Made by a program: the position numbers and the translations under genes
Part shown: positions 9,029 through 18,461 of the stretch, piece by piece
Position numbering within the stretch: the first letter of the stretch is position 1
Layout of the letters: each line of letters begins with the position of its first letter
Assembly: GCA_035541935.1 (NCBI GenBank)
Contig: DATKMJ010000010.1
Coordinates: forward strand, 1 to 48,850
Direction of reading: 5' to 3'
DNA length: 48,850 nucleotides
From: Candidatus Binatia bacterium
GTDB lineage: Bacteria; Vulcanimicrobiota; Vulcanimicrobiia; Vulcanimicrobiales; Vulcanimicrobiaceae
The notes under the pieces: model-generated
The model's database searches: none
The model's input: only the letters and a program-made list of their open reading frames with translations
Told to the model about the DNA's origin: nothing

Positions 9029-10371
9029 TGTGCGTCGGGGATCCGGTCGTCGTCGGGCAGCGTCGCGAAGAACGCCGCGTCCTTCGGCGCCTTGATCTTC
9101 ACGAATTTACGGGGCTTCTGCGTGAAGTCGAGGCAGTCGCCCGCAGGCGACGTCGCGCGCGCGTCCGCCTCGGCGAGCTGCGCGAGCCCGAAGAGATCCT
9201 CGGCGTAGCGCAGCACGCTCGCCGTCTCGTACTGCGTGTGCGAGATGTAGCTCTGCTTTGCGTACGGGGAGATCACGAGGAGCGGAACGCGGAAGCCCAA
9301 GCCGTCGTAACCCTTATGCGGCGGCTTGACGTGATCGTACATGCCGCCCCAATCGTCCCACTGCACGAAGACGACGGTGTGGTCCCAGAACTTGCTCTCG
9401 CCAACGGCGTTGACGAGCGACGTGACCCACGACGGACCCAAGCCGCCACCGCACGCGAGGTGATCGGACTCATCGCACTGCGGCGTGATCCAGGTGAAGC
9501 TCGCGAGCTTGCCGGCTGCGATATCCGTGATGAAGCGTCTCTGCGGCGTGATGACGTCTTTCTTCCAGTCGGGACCGTAGAAGATATGCTTGACCGCCTC
9601 GTAGCCGGACCAGAGCCCGCTGAACGGCTTCGTATACTTGCTCGTGTAGAAGCGCCACGTCAGGCCGGCGGCATCGAGCTCGTCACCGAGCGTCTGATAA
9701 CCGAAGCACGGGCGCTGCGAAGGGCCGAAGCCGCGCTCCTTGGTGATCGTCGCGACCGAATCGGTCTTGCCTCCGCCGCAGCCCCAGTAAAAGTCGGGAA
9801 CGTTGACGCTCGAGTGCGCCTGCGCGGCGATGATGTATTGATGCGCGACGAAACTCTCGTCGAGCTGCGAGGCGAACATGTTGTCGGCCAACACCCACTC
9901 CTTCGCCATGTCGAAGTAGGGTTGGCTCTCCGAGTGCGGCACGTAGCCATACTGTCCGTGCTCGGGCCCGCCGTAGAGCGTCTCGCGATCGAAGCCGTCC
10001 ATGCGGCACTTCGTTCCCGGCAGCTTCCCGGTTCCGTCGCAGGCGGCGATCATCGCTTTGAGCGAGTGATCGATCTCGTACGCGGTCTTCAGCGAGATCG
10101 GTTGGAGCTGGATCGTCTGGCCGTTCGACTCTTTCCCGCTCGAAACGGTGTTCGCGCCGGGATAGCCCTGAAACATATCGTCGAAACTGCGATTCTCTTG
10201 GACGATGTAGACGACGTGCTCGATCTTCCCCGATCCGCTCGCGGAGAGGCGCTCCAATAGCTCGCCCGTTCCGGGCGCCGGGGCAAGGGGCAGGCTCGCC
10301 CTGCCGCCGCACGCGGCGAGCATCGCCGCAGCCGATAGCGCCGCCGCAACCCGTCCGAGCCGCTCGATCAT
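9025..10371 (-). CDS. Phosphoesterase family lipoprotein, clade B
   Basis: 448 residues from ATG at 10371, chosen because it begins [21 protein letters not shown], a good lipoprotein signal with Cys21. The open frame runs 51 codons further upstream, but that part has no signal and overlaps the divergent peptidase gene's 5' region. Motifs: [54 protein letters not shown] and [14 protein letters not shown]. It is the first gene of a coupled pair with the gene at 7706-9028 and is divergent from an S53 peptidase, 136 bases apart, an arrangement repeated at 13165/14575. Confidence 0.9.
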   Translation of the reverse strand: MIERLGRVAAALSAAAMLAACGGRASLPLAPAPGTGELLERLSASGSGKIEHVVYIVQENRSFDDMFQGYPGANTVSSGKESNGQTIQLQPISLKTAYEIDHSLKAMIAACDGTGKLPGTKCRMDGFDRETLYGGPEHGQYGYVPHSESQPYFDMAKEWVLADNMFASQLDESFVAHQYIIAAQAHSSVNVPDFYWGCGGGKTDSVATITKERGFGPSQRPCFGYQTLGDELDAAGLTWRFYTSKYTKPFSGLWSGYEAVKHIFYGPDWKKDVITPQRRFITDIAAGKLASFTWITPQCDESDHLACGGGLGPSWVTSLVNAVGESKFWDHTVVFVQWDDWGGMYDHVKPPHKGYDGLGFRVPLLVISPYAKQSYISHTQYETASVLRYAEDLFGLAQLAEADARATSPAGDCLDFTQKPRKFVKIKAPKDAAFFATLPDDDRIPDAQ

Positions 10372-10507
10372 CGTGATGACAGAATCCCCTACGCGCGCGC
10401 GCGTTCCCTCCGTTAGGAGCAAAGCCGGCGAGCACCAGCCGAAGGTGAGAAAATGCCCAAAAATGAATCCCCGACTTCCAGACTTTAGTGTGAAAAAAGG
10501 AGCTCTC

Positions 10508-11680
10508 GTGAACGGACGCATCAAACTTCTGGCGCCGCTCGTTGCGACGCTGGCAATCGCTGCTTGTAACGCAGGCGGCGTCTCGAACGTTCCGGCCGCG
10601 CCCGGCCTGACGCAGCAGAATCCGCAGCGACAGGCCCATGCGCCCCGGCGCGTTTGCCCCGATCTCGGCCCAGGCTACGCTCGCTGCGACGCGCTCATGA
10701 TCAATGAGAACGCGATGCGGCCCGACGTCGCCGGATGGGGACCGACCGATTTCCAGACGCGCTACAATCTGCCGTCGTCGACGAAGGGCTCCGGTCAAGT
10801 CGTCGCGATCGTGGATGCCTACGATAACCCCAACGCCGCAAGCGACCTTGCGGCGTACCGGTCGAACTTCGGTCTCGGCACGGCAAACTTCACGAAGTAC
10901 AACCAGAACGGTCAGACGTCGGGCTTCCCCTCGGGCAACAAGAACTGGGGCCTCGAGGAAGATCTCGATATCGAGATGGTCTCGGCGGTCTGCCCGAACT
11001 GCACGATCTATCTCGTCGAGGCGAACGGCGCCGACACGGCCGATCTCGAAACGGCCGAAGCCGAAGCGGTGACGCTCGGCGCGCACATCGTCAGCAACAG
11101 CTGGGGCTGCACCGGATCGAACGCGTGCGTGAACACGTCGTACTTCGATAAGGCGAACACCGTCTATCTCGCATCGGCGGGCGACGGCAGCTACGGCACG
11201 CAGGCGCCGGCCGCGCTTGCAAGCGTCGTCTCCGTCGGCGGAACGACGCTCGCGAAGGCCGGCTCGACGTACAGCGAATCGACGTGGCACGGCACCGGCA
11301 GCGGTTGCGCGACCGGCGTCTCGAAGCCGTCGTGGCAGCACGACACCGGTTGCACCTACCGCACGATGAACGACGTTTCGGCGGTCGCATACGGCGTCGC
11401 CGAGTACGACAGCTACGGTTACGGCGGCTGGTTCACGGTCGGCGGAACGAGCGTCTCGTCGCCGATGCTCGGCGGCGTCTTCGGTCTCGCCGGCAATGCC
11501 AGTTCGCTCGATGCCGGCAAGAAGTTCTGGGGGCTCAAGAAAAAGAAGTACAAGAAAGAGCTCCACGATATCACGACCGGAAACAACGGCTCGTGCAGCC
11601 CGAGCTATCTCTGCACCGCCGGCAAGGGCTACGACGGACCGACGGGCTGGGGAACCCCCAACGGAATTGGTGCCTTCTAG
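10508..11680 (+). CDS. S53 family (sedolisin/kumamolisin-like) peptidase, lipoprotein, short form
   Basis: 390 residues from GTG 10508, chosen because an AAAAAGGAG ribosome binding site precedes it and the two paralogs start the same way (MNG). Lipoprotein signal with Cys20 in AIAACNAGG. The sedolisin catalytic set is visible: Glu150 and Asp154 (GLEEDLDIE), oxyanion Asp226 (LASAGD) and nucleophile Ser315 (GGTSVSSP). The C-terminal calcium-site region reads HDITTGNNG. Only about 50 residues separate the lipobox Cys from the start of the catalytic domain, too few for the usual activation prodomain of about 150-180 residues. Family members are typically endopeptidases active at acid pH. Probably an anchored, extracytoplasmic acid protease. 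Confidence 0.9.
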   Translation: MNGRIKLLAPLVATLAIAACNAGGVSNVPAAPGLTQQNPQRQAHAPRRVCPDLGPGYARCDALMINENAMRPDVAGWGPTDFQTRYNLPSSTKGSGQVVAIVDAYDNPNAASDLAAYRSNFGLGTANFTKYNQNGQTSGFPSGNKNWGLEEDLDIEMVSAVCPNCTIYLVEANGADTADLETAEAEAVTLGAHIVSNSWGCTGSNACVNTSYFDKANTVYLASAGDGSYGTQAPAALASVVSVGGTTLAKAGSTYSESTWHGTGSGCATGVSKPSWQHDTGCTYRTMNDVSAVAYGVAEYDSYGYGGWFTVGGTSVSSPMLGGVFGLAGNASSLDAGKKFWGLKKKKYKKELHDITTGNNGSCSPSYLCTAGKGYDGPTGWGTPNGIGAF

Positions 11681-11714
11681 GAAGCCCCGATTTTCCACGG
11701 TTGTCAGCGCAGAC

Positions 11715-11740
11715 GAGGGGCGGGTGAAAACCCGCCCCTC
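11715..11740 (+). terminator. Hairpin terminator after the first S53 gene
   Basis: A perfect 11-bp stem (GAGGGGCGGGT with ACCCGCCCCTC) closed by a GAAA tetraloop, 34 bases after the stop codon. The following tract (TCCTCGTTC) is only mildly T-rich. Confidence 0.75.
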
Positions 11741-11908
11741 TCCTCGTTCAGAAGAGTAAGCGAGCCTCCGTCGGCTCAGGGCACTTTTGGCGACGTTCCG
11801 GCGTTCCCAGATTAGCCTCTCCCGGGCCGCTGCAGCCAGGGGAGACTCTCACCGAAACCTAACCTATAGGTCCTCCCAGACCCACACGAAAAACATGAAG
11901 GAGCTCTT
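11741..11908 (+). promoter_or_regulatory. 5' leader of the second S53 gene with hairpin, palindrome and mini-ORF
   Basis: This 168-base stretch has no long gene. It holds a 6-bp stem TCTCCC/GGGAGA spanning 11818-11845, a perfect 10-base palindrome ACCTATAGGT at 11862-11871, and a five-codon mini-ORF (ATG at 11895, MKELL) whose TGA overlaps the peptidase GTG start. The AAGGAG at 11898-11903 is the ribosome binding site for the peptidase. Whether the hairpins regulate anything is unknown. Confidence 0.35.
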
Positions 11909-13108
11909 GTGAACGGACCCATCAAATTTGCGGCGCCGCTTCTCGCGGTGCTAGCACTGGCTGCCTGTAACGCGGGCGGCACTTCCACCATGCCGAGTAC
12001 GGCGGGGCAGCCGATGTCTCGGTCACATCAGATGCCCGAGTGGCAGGCGAAGAATCTCGCCTCGCCGGCCTGCCCGCAAGTCGTCGGAGCGCCGACCTGC
12101 TTGGCGTTGATCCAAAAGGGCGGCATCAGCCCGACGGTCGCCGGCTGGGGCCCGACCGACTTCCAGACCCGTTACAATCTGCCGTCGAGCAGCAAGGGTT
12201 CGGGTCAGATCGTCGCGATCGTCGACGCGTACGACAATCCGAACGTTACTTCGGACCTCGCGATGTATCGCTCGAACTTCGGCCTCGGAACGGCCAACTT
12301 CACGAAGTACAACCAGAACGGTCAAACGAGCAACTATCCGCAAGGGAGCACCGGCTGGGGCGTCGAGATCGATCTCGACGTCGAGATGGTCTCGGCGGTC
12401 TGCCCGAAGTGCACGATCTATCTGATCGAAGCGAACGGCGCCGACACCTCGGATCTCGAGACGGCCGAAAAAGAAGCGGTGACGCTCGGCGCGCATATCG
12501 TCAGCAACAGCTGGATCTGCTACGGCTCGAACTCGTGCGACAATGCGTCGGCTTTCGATACGAAGGGCGTCGAGTATCTCGCCGCTTCGGGCGATTCCGG
12601 CTATGACGAGAACGGCAACCCCGAAACGTTCGCCAGCGTCGTCTCGGTCGGCGGCACGGTCCTGCAGAAGTCCGGCTCGAACTATACCGAGTCGGCCTGG
12701 AACGATGCGGGCGGCGGCTGCTCGAACAACGGCTCCGGCACCGGCATCACCAAGCCGTCGTGGCAGCACGACAAGAGCTGCACGTACCGCACGGACTCCG
12801 ACGTATCGGCCGTCGCCTGGGGCGTCGCCGAGTACGACACGTACGGTGAGGGCGGCTGGTTCACGGTCGGCGGCACGAGCGTTGCCTCCCCGCTAGCCGC
12901 CGGCGTCTTCGCGCTCGCCGGAAACGCGAGCAGCCAGAATGCAGCCAAGAAGTTCTGGACGCTCAAGAAGAAAGCGTACAAGAAGGAGCTTCACGACATC
13001 ACCTCCGGCAGCGACGGTTCGTGCGGCGGCAGTTACCTCTGCACCGCCGTCAAGGGCTACGACGGCCCGACCGGCTGGGGAACCCCGAACGGCACCAAGG
13101 CCTACTAG
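11909..13108 (+). CDS. S53 family peptidase, lipoprotein, short form
   Basis: 399 residues from GTG 11909 with AAGGAG upstream. Lipoprotein signal MNGPIKFAAPLLAVLALAAC, Cys20, then NAGG as in both paralogs. Catalytic residues by motif: Glu153 and Asp157 (GVEIDLDVE), Asp229 (AASGDSG), Ser324 (GGTSVASP). As in the other two copies there is no room for a full prodomain, and paired Cys (CPKC near 165-168, further Cys in loops) suggest disulfides in an oxidising compartment. Its own hairpin terminator follows and its leader is separated from the upstream S53 gene by another, so it is probably transcribed on its own. Confidence 0.9.
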   Translation: MNGPIKFAAPLLAVLALAACNAGGTSTMPSTAGQPMSRSHQMPEWQAKNLASPACPQVVGAPTCLALIQKGGISPTVAGWGPTDFQTRYNLPSSSKGSGQIVAIVDAYDNPNVTSDLAMYRSNFGLGTANFTKYNQNGQTSNYPQGSTGWGVEIDLDVEMVSAVCPKCTIYLIEANGADTSDLETAEKEAVTLGAHIVSNSWICYGSNSCDNASAFDTKGVEYLAASGDSGYDENGNPETFASVVSVGGTVLQKSGSNYTESAWNDAGGGCSNNGSGTGITKPSWQHDKSCTYRTDSDVSAVAWGVAEYDTYGEGGWFTVGGTSVASPLAAGVFALAGNASSQNAAKKFWTLKKKAYKKELHDITSGSDGSCGGSYLCTAVKGYDGPTGWGTPNGTKAY

Positions 13109-13133
13109 TAGCAGGCCGATCGCCGAATGAAGA

Positions 13134-13166
13134 GAGGCGGGCGCCGCAAGCGCCCGCCTCATTTTT
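13134..13166. terminator. Strong hairpin terminator between convergent genes
   Basis: An 11-bp stem GAGGCGGGCGC/GCGCCCGCCTC with a five-base loop, followed on the plus strand by ATTTTTATT. The T run overlaps the stop codon of the convergent phosphoesterase gene. It ends the second S53 transcript and may act in both directions. Confidence 0.85.
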
Positions 13167-14502
13167 ATTCGTAATCGGGAATCTGGCGGTCGTTGTACTG
13201 GTCGAGAAAGAACCTGCGCCCCTTGGGCGCGCGAATCGGCACGAACTTCCGCGGCCGTTGCGCGAAGTCGAAGCAGTCGGCTGCCGGCGAGACCGCGCGC
13301 GCGTCGGCGGCCGCGAGCCGTCCGAGCCCGAAGAGATCTTCTGCAAAGCGCAGCACGCTCGCCGTCTCGTACTGAACGTGCGAGACGTAGTTCGCCTTCG
13401 CGTACGGAGAGATCACGAGCATCGGCACGCGAAAGCCGAGCCCGTCGTAATCCTTGAAGGGCGGCGGCACCGGATCGTAGAGCCCGCCCCAATCGTCCCA
13501 GATCACGAAGATCGCGGTCGAGTTCCAGAACTTGCTCGTCCCGATCTGATTGACGAGCGCCGCGACCCACGACGGCCCGAAGCCGCCGTGGCAGTTGACG
13601 TGATCGGAGTTCGCGCAGATCGGCGTGATCCAGGTGAAATTCGCGAGTCTGCCCGCGGGCACGTCGAGAAGAAATCTCTTCTGCGGCGTGACGACGTTCT
13701 TCCAATCCGGACCTTCGTAGATATGCTTTATCGCCTGGAAGCTCGACCAGACTGCGCCGTCGTCGCTCGACGGCGTGTCGTACCAACTCGAGTAGAAGCG
13801 CCACGAGAGCCTCGCCCCATCGAGCTCGTCGGCGAGCGTCTCGTAATCGAAGCACGGCGACTCCGTCTCGCCGTACGTGCGTTGCTCGGTGATCGTGGAG
13901 ACCCAGGCGCCCGGACCGGGGACGCAGCCCCACGTTCCGTACGGAAGATCCACGCTCGATGCCGCCTGCGCCGCGATGATGTACTGATGCGCGGCGAAAC
14001 TCTCGTCGAGCTGCGACTGAAAGGTACGATCGGAGAGCACCCATTCGTGCGCCATGTCGAAATACGGACGCGAGTCGCCGTGGGGCACGTAGACGTACGT
14101 CGGGTGTCGAACGCCGCGCGGTGCGCCGTCGACATACTCCTTATCGAAGCCGTCCATGCGGCATTGCGTTCCCGGCAGCGTTCCTCTCCCGTTGCACGCG
14201 GCATACATCGCGGCCGACGAGTGATCGATCACGTACTGCTCGTGCAGGCTGACCGGCGCGAGAGCGATCGTCCGCCCGTGCGAGTCCTTACCGCTCTCGA
14301 CGGTGTAGGCTCCCGGATAGCCCATGAAGAGATTGTTGAACGACCGGTTCTCTTGAACGATGAAGACGACGTGCGAGATCTTGCCCGCCCCGGTACCGTT
14401 CACGCCCGAGAGGACGTTGCCGGCCGGGAGCGGCGCGCTCGAACAAGCGTTGAGCGCAAGGGCGGCCGCGAACGCGACAAACGAGCGCGGGAATACGTTC
14501 AC
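13165..14502 (-). CDS. Phosphoesterase family lipoprotein, clade B (His-to-Pro variant)
   Basis: 445 residues from GTG 14502, giving MNVFPRSFVAFAAALALNAC with Cys20. The frame stays open far upstream, but that extension is antisense to the divergent peptidase and has no family similarity. Motifs: [52 protein letters not shown] and WDDWGGLYDPVPPP, where Pro replaces the His seen in the other two clade B members. Divergent from an S53 peptidase gene with a 72-base shared control region. Confidence 0.9.
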   Translation of the reverse strand: MNVFPRSFVAFAAALALNACSSAPLPAGNVLSGVNGTGAGKISHVVFIVQENRSFNNLFMGYPGAYTVESGKDSHGRTIALAPVSLHEQYVIDHSSAAMYAACNGRGTLPGTQCRMDGFDKEYVDGAPRGVRHPTYVYVPHGDSRPYFDMAHEWVLSDRTFQSQLDESFAAHQYIIAAQAASSVDLPYGTWGCVPGPGAWVSTITEQRTYGETESPCFDYETLADELDGARLSWRFYSSWYDTPSSDDGAVWSSFQAIKHIYEGPDWKNVVTPQKRFLLDVPAGRLANFTWITPICANSDHVNCHGGFGPSWVAALVNQIGTSKFWNSTAIFVIWDDWGGLYDPVPPPFKDYDGLGFRVPMLVISPYAKANYVSHVQYETASVLRFAEDLFGLGRLAAADARAVSPAADCFDFAQRPRKFVPIRAPKGRRFFLDQYNDRQIPDYE

Positions 14503-14574
14503 TAGAGGCGAGGTTATTCTCGGAAACGGGGGGAACCTACGACTTTTCCACACCCTCACGAAAAGGAGCGATTT

Positions 14575-15774
14575 GTGAACGGATCCTTCAAACTCGCGGC
14601 GCCGCTGGCTATGGCGTTGGCCGTTGCAGCGTGCAACGCCGGCGGGTCGTCGGGCATGGTACCGACGACCGGCCAATCGGCCGCTTCGACGCAGGCGTAT
14701 TCGGATTGGAAGGTGACCGGCTCCGCGCGACGCGCCTGCCCCGACGCTCGCCCCGGTGTGGAAGAGTGCGACGCGCTCGTCATCAACTCGCAGATCGGGC
14801 CCGCCGTCTCCGGCTGGGGACCGGCCGATTTTCAGGCGGCGTACGACCTGCCGTCCTCTTCGAAGGGCGGCGGTCAGATCGTCGCGGTCGTCGATGCGTT
14901 CGATAATCCGAACGTCGCATCGGATCTCGCCGTCTACCGTTCGAACTTCGGTCTGCCGACCGCGAACTTCACGAAGTACAATCAGGAAGGCAAGATCGGC
15001 GACTATCCGAAGGGCGATCCGGGTTGGGGCACCGAGATCGATCTCGACGTGCAGATGGTCTCCGCGACCTGTCCGAACTGCACGATCTATCTGGTCGAAG
15101 CGAAGACGAACAGCTCGAAGAATCTCTACGCGGCCGAGAAAGAGGCGGTGAAGCTCGGCGCGACCGTCGTCACGAATAGTTGGGGCGGCGGCGGCGGCGG
15201 CTCGACGCGCGGTGCGTTCAACACGGCCGGCATCGTCTACCTCGCGAGCGCGGGCGACAGCGGCTACGGCATGCAAGATCCCGCCGATTATCAGACCGTC
15301 GTCTCCGTCGGAGGAACGCTGCTCTCGAAGTCCAGCTCCGCGTACAGCGAGCGCGTCTGGCCCAGCAGCGGCGGTGGCTGCTCGAAGATAGCGAAGCCGA
15401 GCTGGCAGACCGATCCGAAGTGCAAGAAGCGCACCGGTAACGACGTCTCCGCGGTAGCGTGGGGCGTAGCGATCTACGACACCTATCCGAACGGCGGATG
15501 GGGCACGGTCGGCGGAACGAGCGTCTCGTCGCCGCTCGTCGCGGGCGTCTACGGTCTCGCCGGCAACTCGGGTTCGCAGGACGGCGGCAAAGTGCTCTGG
15601 ACGCTCTCGAAAAAGCAACTGAAGAGCGGCCTGAACGCGATCAACAACGGACAAGTCTCGGGCTGTCCGTCACAGTACGCCGGCACCTACATCTGCGTCG
15701 CCGGTACGGGCGAGTTTGGAACGTACTCCGGCCCGACCGGCTGGGGAAGCCCGCACGGCATCTCCGCCTTCTAG
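14575..15774 (+). CDS. S53 family peptidase, lipoprotein, short form
   Basis: 399 residues from GTG 14575 with an AAAAGGAG site. Lipoprotein signal MNGSFKLAAPLAMALAVAAC, Cys20, then NAGG. Catalytic motif residues are Glu154 and Asp158 (GTEIDLDVQ), Asp228 (LASAGDSG) and Ser316 (GGTSVSSP). A run of six Gly (SWGGGGGGS) replaces the Cys-bearing loop of the other two copies. The prodomain is missing here too. The gene is followed without a terminator by a phosphoesterase whose start lies about 31 bases after the stop, so the two are probably co-transcribed. Confidence 0.9.
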   Translation: MNGSFKLAAPLAMALAVAACNAGGSSGMVPTTGQSAASTQAYSDWKVTGSARRACPDARPGVEECDALVINSQIGPAVSGWGPADFQAAYDLPSSSKGGGQIVAVVDAFDNPNVASDLAVYRSNFGLPTANFTKYNQEGKIGDYPKGDPGWGTEIDLDVQMVSATCPNCTIYLVEAKTNSSKNLYAAEKEAVKLGATVVTNSWGGGGGGSTRGAFNTAGIVYLASAGDSGYGMQDPADYQTVVSVGGTLLSKSSSAYSERVWPSSGGGCSKIAKPSWQTDPKCKKRTGNDVSAVAWGVAIYDTYPNGGWGTVGGTSVSSPLVAGVYGLAGNSGSQDGGKVLWTLSKKQLKSGLNAINNGQVSGCPSQYAGTYICVAGTGEFGTYSGPTGWGSPHGISAF

Positions 15775-15805
15775 TTCGTCGCCCCGCATCGGCCGATGGA
15801 CTGCG

Positions 15806-17128
15806 TTGGCACGCGCCGCGATCGCGTTAGCGATCGCGGCTTGCTCTCCGCAGCACGCTTCGAGCCTGCCGGGCGCCGCTGACGCAAACGTGCGGCGAAC
15901 GGCGACGCCGATAACGCACGTCGTCTTCGTCATTCAGGAGAACCGGTCGTTCAATAACCTCTTCATGGGGTATCCCGGCGCGAAGACCGCCAAGCACGGC
16001 TACGACGAGACCGGCGCGAAGATCGAGCTGCAACCGATAGACCTCGCAACCGGCTGGGACATCGATCACTCGTCGCGCGCCTTCTTCACCGATTGCGACG
16101 GAGCGGGCAGCGTACCCGGAACGCACTGCAAGATGGACGGCTGGAACAACGAGTTCGCCGGTATCGGCCATCCCGTGAACTTCGCTTATGGATACGTGCC
16201 GCGAAAGCAGATCGAGCCGTACTGGGAGATGGCGAAAGCGTACGTGCTCGCCGACCGCATGTTCGCCTCGAATCTCGACGGGAGCTTCATCGCGCATCAG
16301 TATGTCGTTGCCGCCTACGCGAGCGACGCGGTCGACTTCCCGATCACGTCGTGGGGATGCTGGGGCGGCAAGACCGACACGATCTCGACGCTGACGCAGG
16401 CGCGCGCGTACGGCCCCTCGATTCGCGCCTGTTTCGAGAATCCGACGATCGCCGAGCGCGCCGACGCGGCGGGCCTGAGTTGGCGCTTCTACGCCGGAGC
16501 GATTCACGATAACGACGGCCTCTGGTCGTCGTACCAAGCCGATCGAAAGATCTTCAAGGGTCCCGACTGGTCGACCGACGTCGTCAGCCCGCCGGCCCAG
16601 TTCCTCACCGACGTCGCGGGCGGATACCTCGCGAACGTCACCTGGATCGCGCCGACGCTCACGACGTCCGACCATCCGGGCCTCAACGCAGGCGGGGGCC
16701 CGGCCTGGGTCGCGTCGGTCGTCAACGCCGTCGGCGAGAGCCCGTACTGGGATTCGACCGCGATCTTCATCATCTGGGACGATTGGGGCGGCTGGTTCGA
16801 TCCGGTAAAGCCGGTCTACGAAGATTACGACGGGCTCGGTTTTCGCGTTCCGATGCTGATCGTCTCGGCCTACGCGCGGCAGCACTACGTCACGCACGTC
16901 CAGTACGAGACCTCGAGCGTCCTGCGCTTTATCGAGGATAACTTCGGCCTCGCACCGCTCGCGAAGAGCGACGAGCGAGCGAACGATCCGGCCGACGATG
17001 CCTTCGATTTCGATGCGCCGCCGCGCGCCTTCCAGAAGATCCGCGGCGGCAAATCTGCGCGCTACTGGATGCAACTCGAGCGCGCTCCGGAGCGACGCGG
17101 CCGCGCCAACGTCATCGGTGACGATTAG
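15806..17128 (+). CDS. Phosphoesterase family lipoprotein, clade C
   Basis: 440 residues from TTG 15806, which gives the short signal MARAAIALAIAAC (Cys13) with GATGGA about 9 bases upstream. Other possibilities are TTG 15716, inside the peptidase gene, or a non-standard ATC at 15788 that would give a more usual 19-residue signal. Clade C motifs: QENRSFNNLFMGYPGA, CKMDGWNNE, SNLDGSFIAHQYVVAAYA, TTSDHPGLNAGG and WDDWGGWFDPVKP (Pro in place of His). First of three tandem clade C genes with 11-base overlaps. Activity as for the family; the start is the weak point. Confidence 0.88.
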   Translation: MARAAIALAIAACSPQHASSLPGAADANVRRTATPITHVVFVIQENRSFNNLFMGYPGAKTAKHGYDETGAKIELQPIDLATGWDIDHSSRAFFTDCDGAGSVPGTHCKMDGWNNEFAGIGHPVNFAYGYVPRKQIEPYWEMAKAYVLADRMFASNLDGSFIAHQYVVAAYASDAVDFPITSWGCWGGKTDTISTLTQARAYGPSIRACFENPTIAERADAAGLSWRFYAGAIHDNDGLWSSYQADRKIFKGPDWSTDVVSPPAQFLTDVAGGYLANVTWIAPTLTTSDHPGLNAGGGPAWVASVVNAVGESPYWDSTAIFIIWDDWGGWFDPVKPVYEDYDGLGFRVPMLIVSAYARQHYVTHVQYETSSVLRFIEDNFGLAPLAKSDERANDPADDAFDFDAPPRAFQKIRGGKSARYWMQLERAPERRGRANVIGDD

Positions 17129-18461
17129 AACCTTCGTCGCGATCGCTGCCGCGCTCGCCGCCGCGGCGTGCTCGGCGCAGCCGGGCACGTGGCGGCCCGC
17201 CGCCGCGATCGGCGGCGCGCGGCGCGCGACCGCGAGCCCGATCGAGCACGTCGTCTTCGTCGTCCAAGAGAATCGTTCGTTCAACAACCTCTTCATGGGC
17301 TATCCCGGCGCGACGACGCAGCCTTACGGCTTCGACACGTACGGAGATAAAATTCCACTGCAACCCATCGATCTCGAGACCGACTGGGACATCGACCACT
17401 CCTCCACCGCCTTCTTCGCCGCCTGCGACGGAACCGGCAAAATTCCGGGCACGGACTGCAGAATGGACGGTTGGAACAACGAGCAGGCGACGCTGCACCA
17501 TCCCCAAAATCCCGCGTACGGCTACGTGCCGCGCAGCGAGACCAAACCATATTGGGAGATTGCGAAGCAGTACGTGATCGGCGACGACACGTTCGCCTCA
17601 AACCTCGATGCGAGCTTCGTCGCCCATCAATACATCGTCGCCGCGTACGCGAGCCGCTCCGTGAACGGGCCGGCCGGCCCGTGGGGATGCGAGGGCGGCA
17701 CGAACGACACCGTCGCGACGCTCACCGCGAAACGCGCGATCGGCACGAAGCGCATCGTCACGTGTTTCAAGAATCCGACGATCGCGGCGGCGGCCGACGC
17801 GGCCGGGGTCACGTGGCGCTTCTACGCAGGCGGCATCGACGACGACGGCGGCCTGTGGTCGTCCTATCAGGCCGACCGCGCGATCTACGACGGCCCCGAC
17901 TGGAGCGCCGACGTGATCGACCCGCCCGCGCAATTTCTCACCGACGTGGCGCACGGGAAGCTCGCGAACGTCACGTGGATCACGCCGACCTACTCGACCT
18001 CGGATCACGCGGGACTCGGCGCAACCGACGGCCCGGCCTGGGTGGCGAGCGTCGTGAACGCGATCGGGACCAGCAAGTTCTGGAAGAGTACGGCGATCTT
18101 CATCATGTGGGACGATTGGGGCGGCTGGTTCGATCCCGTCCAGCCGGTCTACGAAGATTACGACGGCCTCGGCTTCCGCGTACCGCTGCTGATCCTCTCG
18201 CCCTACGCGCATAAGGGCTACGTGACGCACGTGCAGTACGAGACGGCGAGCGTCGTGCGCTATATCGAAGACAACTTCGGGCTGCCGCAGATGGCAACCA
18301 GCGACGCGCGCGCCAACGATCCTGCGACCGATGCCTTCGACTACGCGCAGGCGCCGCGAAAGTTCCGGAGGATTCACGGCGACAAGCCGGCGGCGTATTG
18401 GACGCGCTTGGAGCGCCGTCCGCGCCGAACGACACCGCGAGGCATTCTCGGTGACGATTAG
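17118..18461 (+). CDS. Phosphoesterase family lipoprotein, clade C
   Basis: 447 residues from GTG 17118, which overlaps the previous stop codon by 11 bases (GTGACGATTAG) and gives MTIRTFVAIAAALAAAAC with lipobox Cys18. The same frame is open for 120 bases upstream, but that part is antisense-like filler without a signal. Motifs: [53 protein letters not shown] and WDDWGGWFDPVQP. The overlap means translation depends on ribosomes ending the upstream paralog. Confidence 0.9.
   Translation: MTIRTFVAIAAALAAAACSAQPGTWRPAAAIGGARRATASPIEHVVFVVQENRSFNNLFMGYPGATTQPYGFDTYGDKIPLQPIDLETDWDIDHSSTAFFAACDGTGKIPGTDCRMDGWNNEQATLHHPQNPAYGYVPRSETKPYWEIAKQYVIGDDTFASNLDASFVAHQYIVAAYASRSVNGPAGPWGCEGGTNDTVATLTAKRAIGTKRIVTCFKNPTIAAAADAAGVTWRFYAGGIDDDGGLWSSYQADRAIYDGPDWSADVIDPPAQFLTDVAHGKLANVTWITPTYSTSDHAGLGATDGPAWVASVVNAIGTSKFWKSTAIFIMWDDWGGWFDPVQPVYEDYDGLGFRVPLLILSPYAHKGYVTHVQYETASVVRYIEDNFGLPQMATSDARANDPATDAFDYAQAPRKFRRIHGDKPAAYWTRLERRPRRTTPRGILGDD

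Noticed and set aside
9683-11698. 671-codon minus-strand open frame across the divergent phosphoesterase/S53 region
   Set aside because: It runs antisense through the S53 gene and then out of frame through the phosphoesterase; composition is that of a shadow frame.
13165-15654. 829-codon frame suggesting a fusion protein
   Set aside because: Only the last 445 codons match the phosphoesterase family and they begin with their own lipoprotein signal; the upstream part is antisense to the S53 gene.
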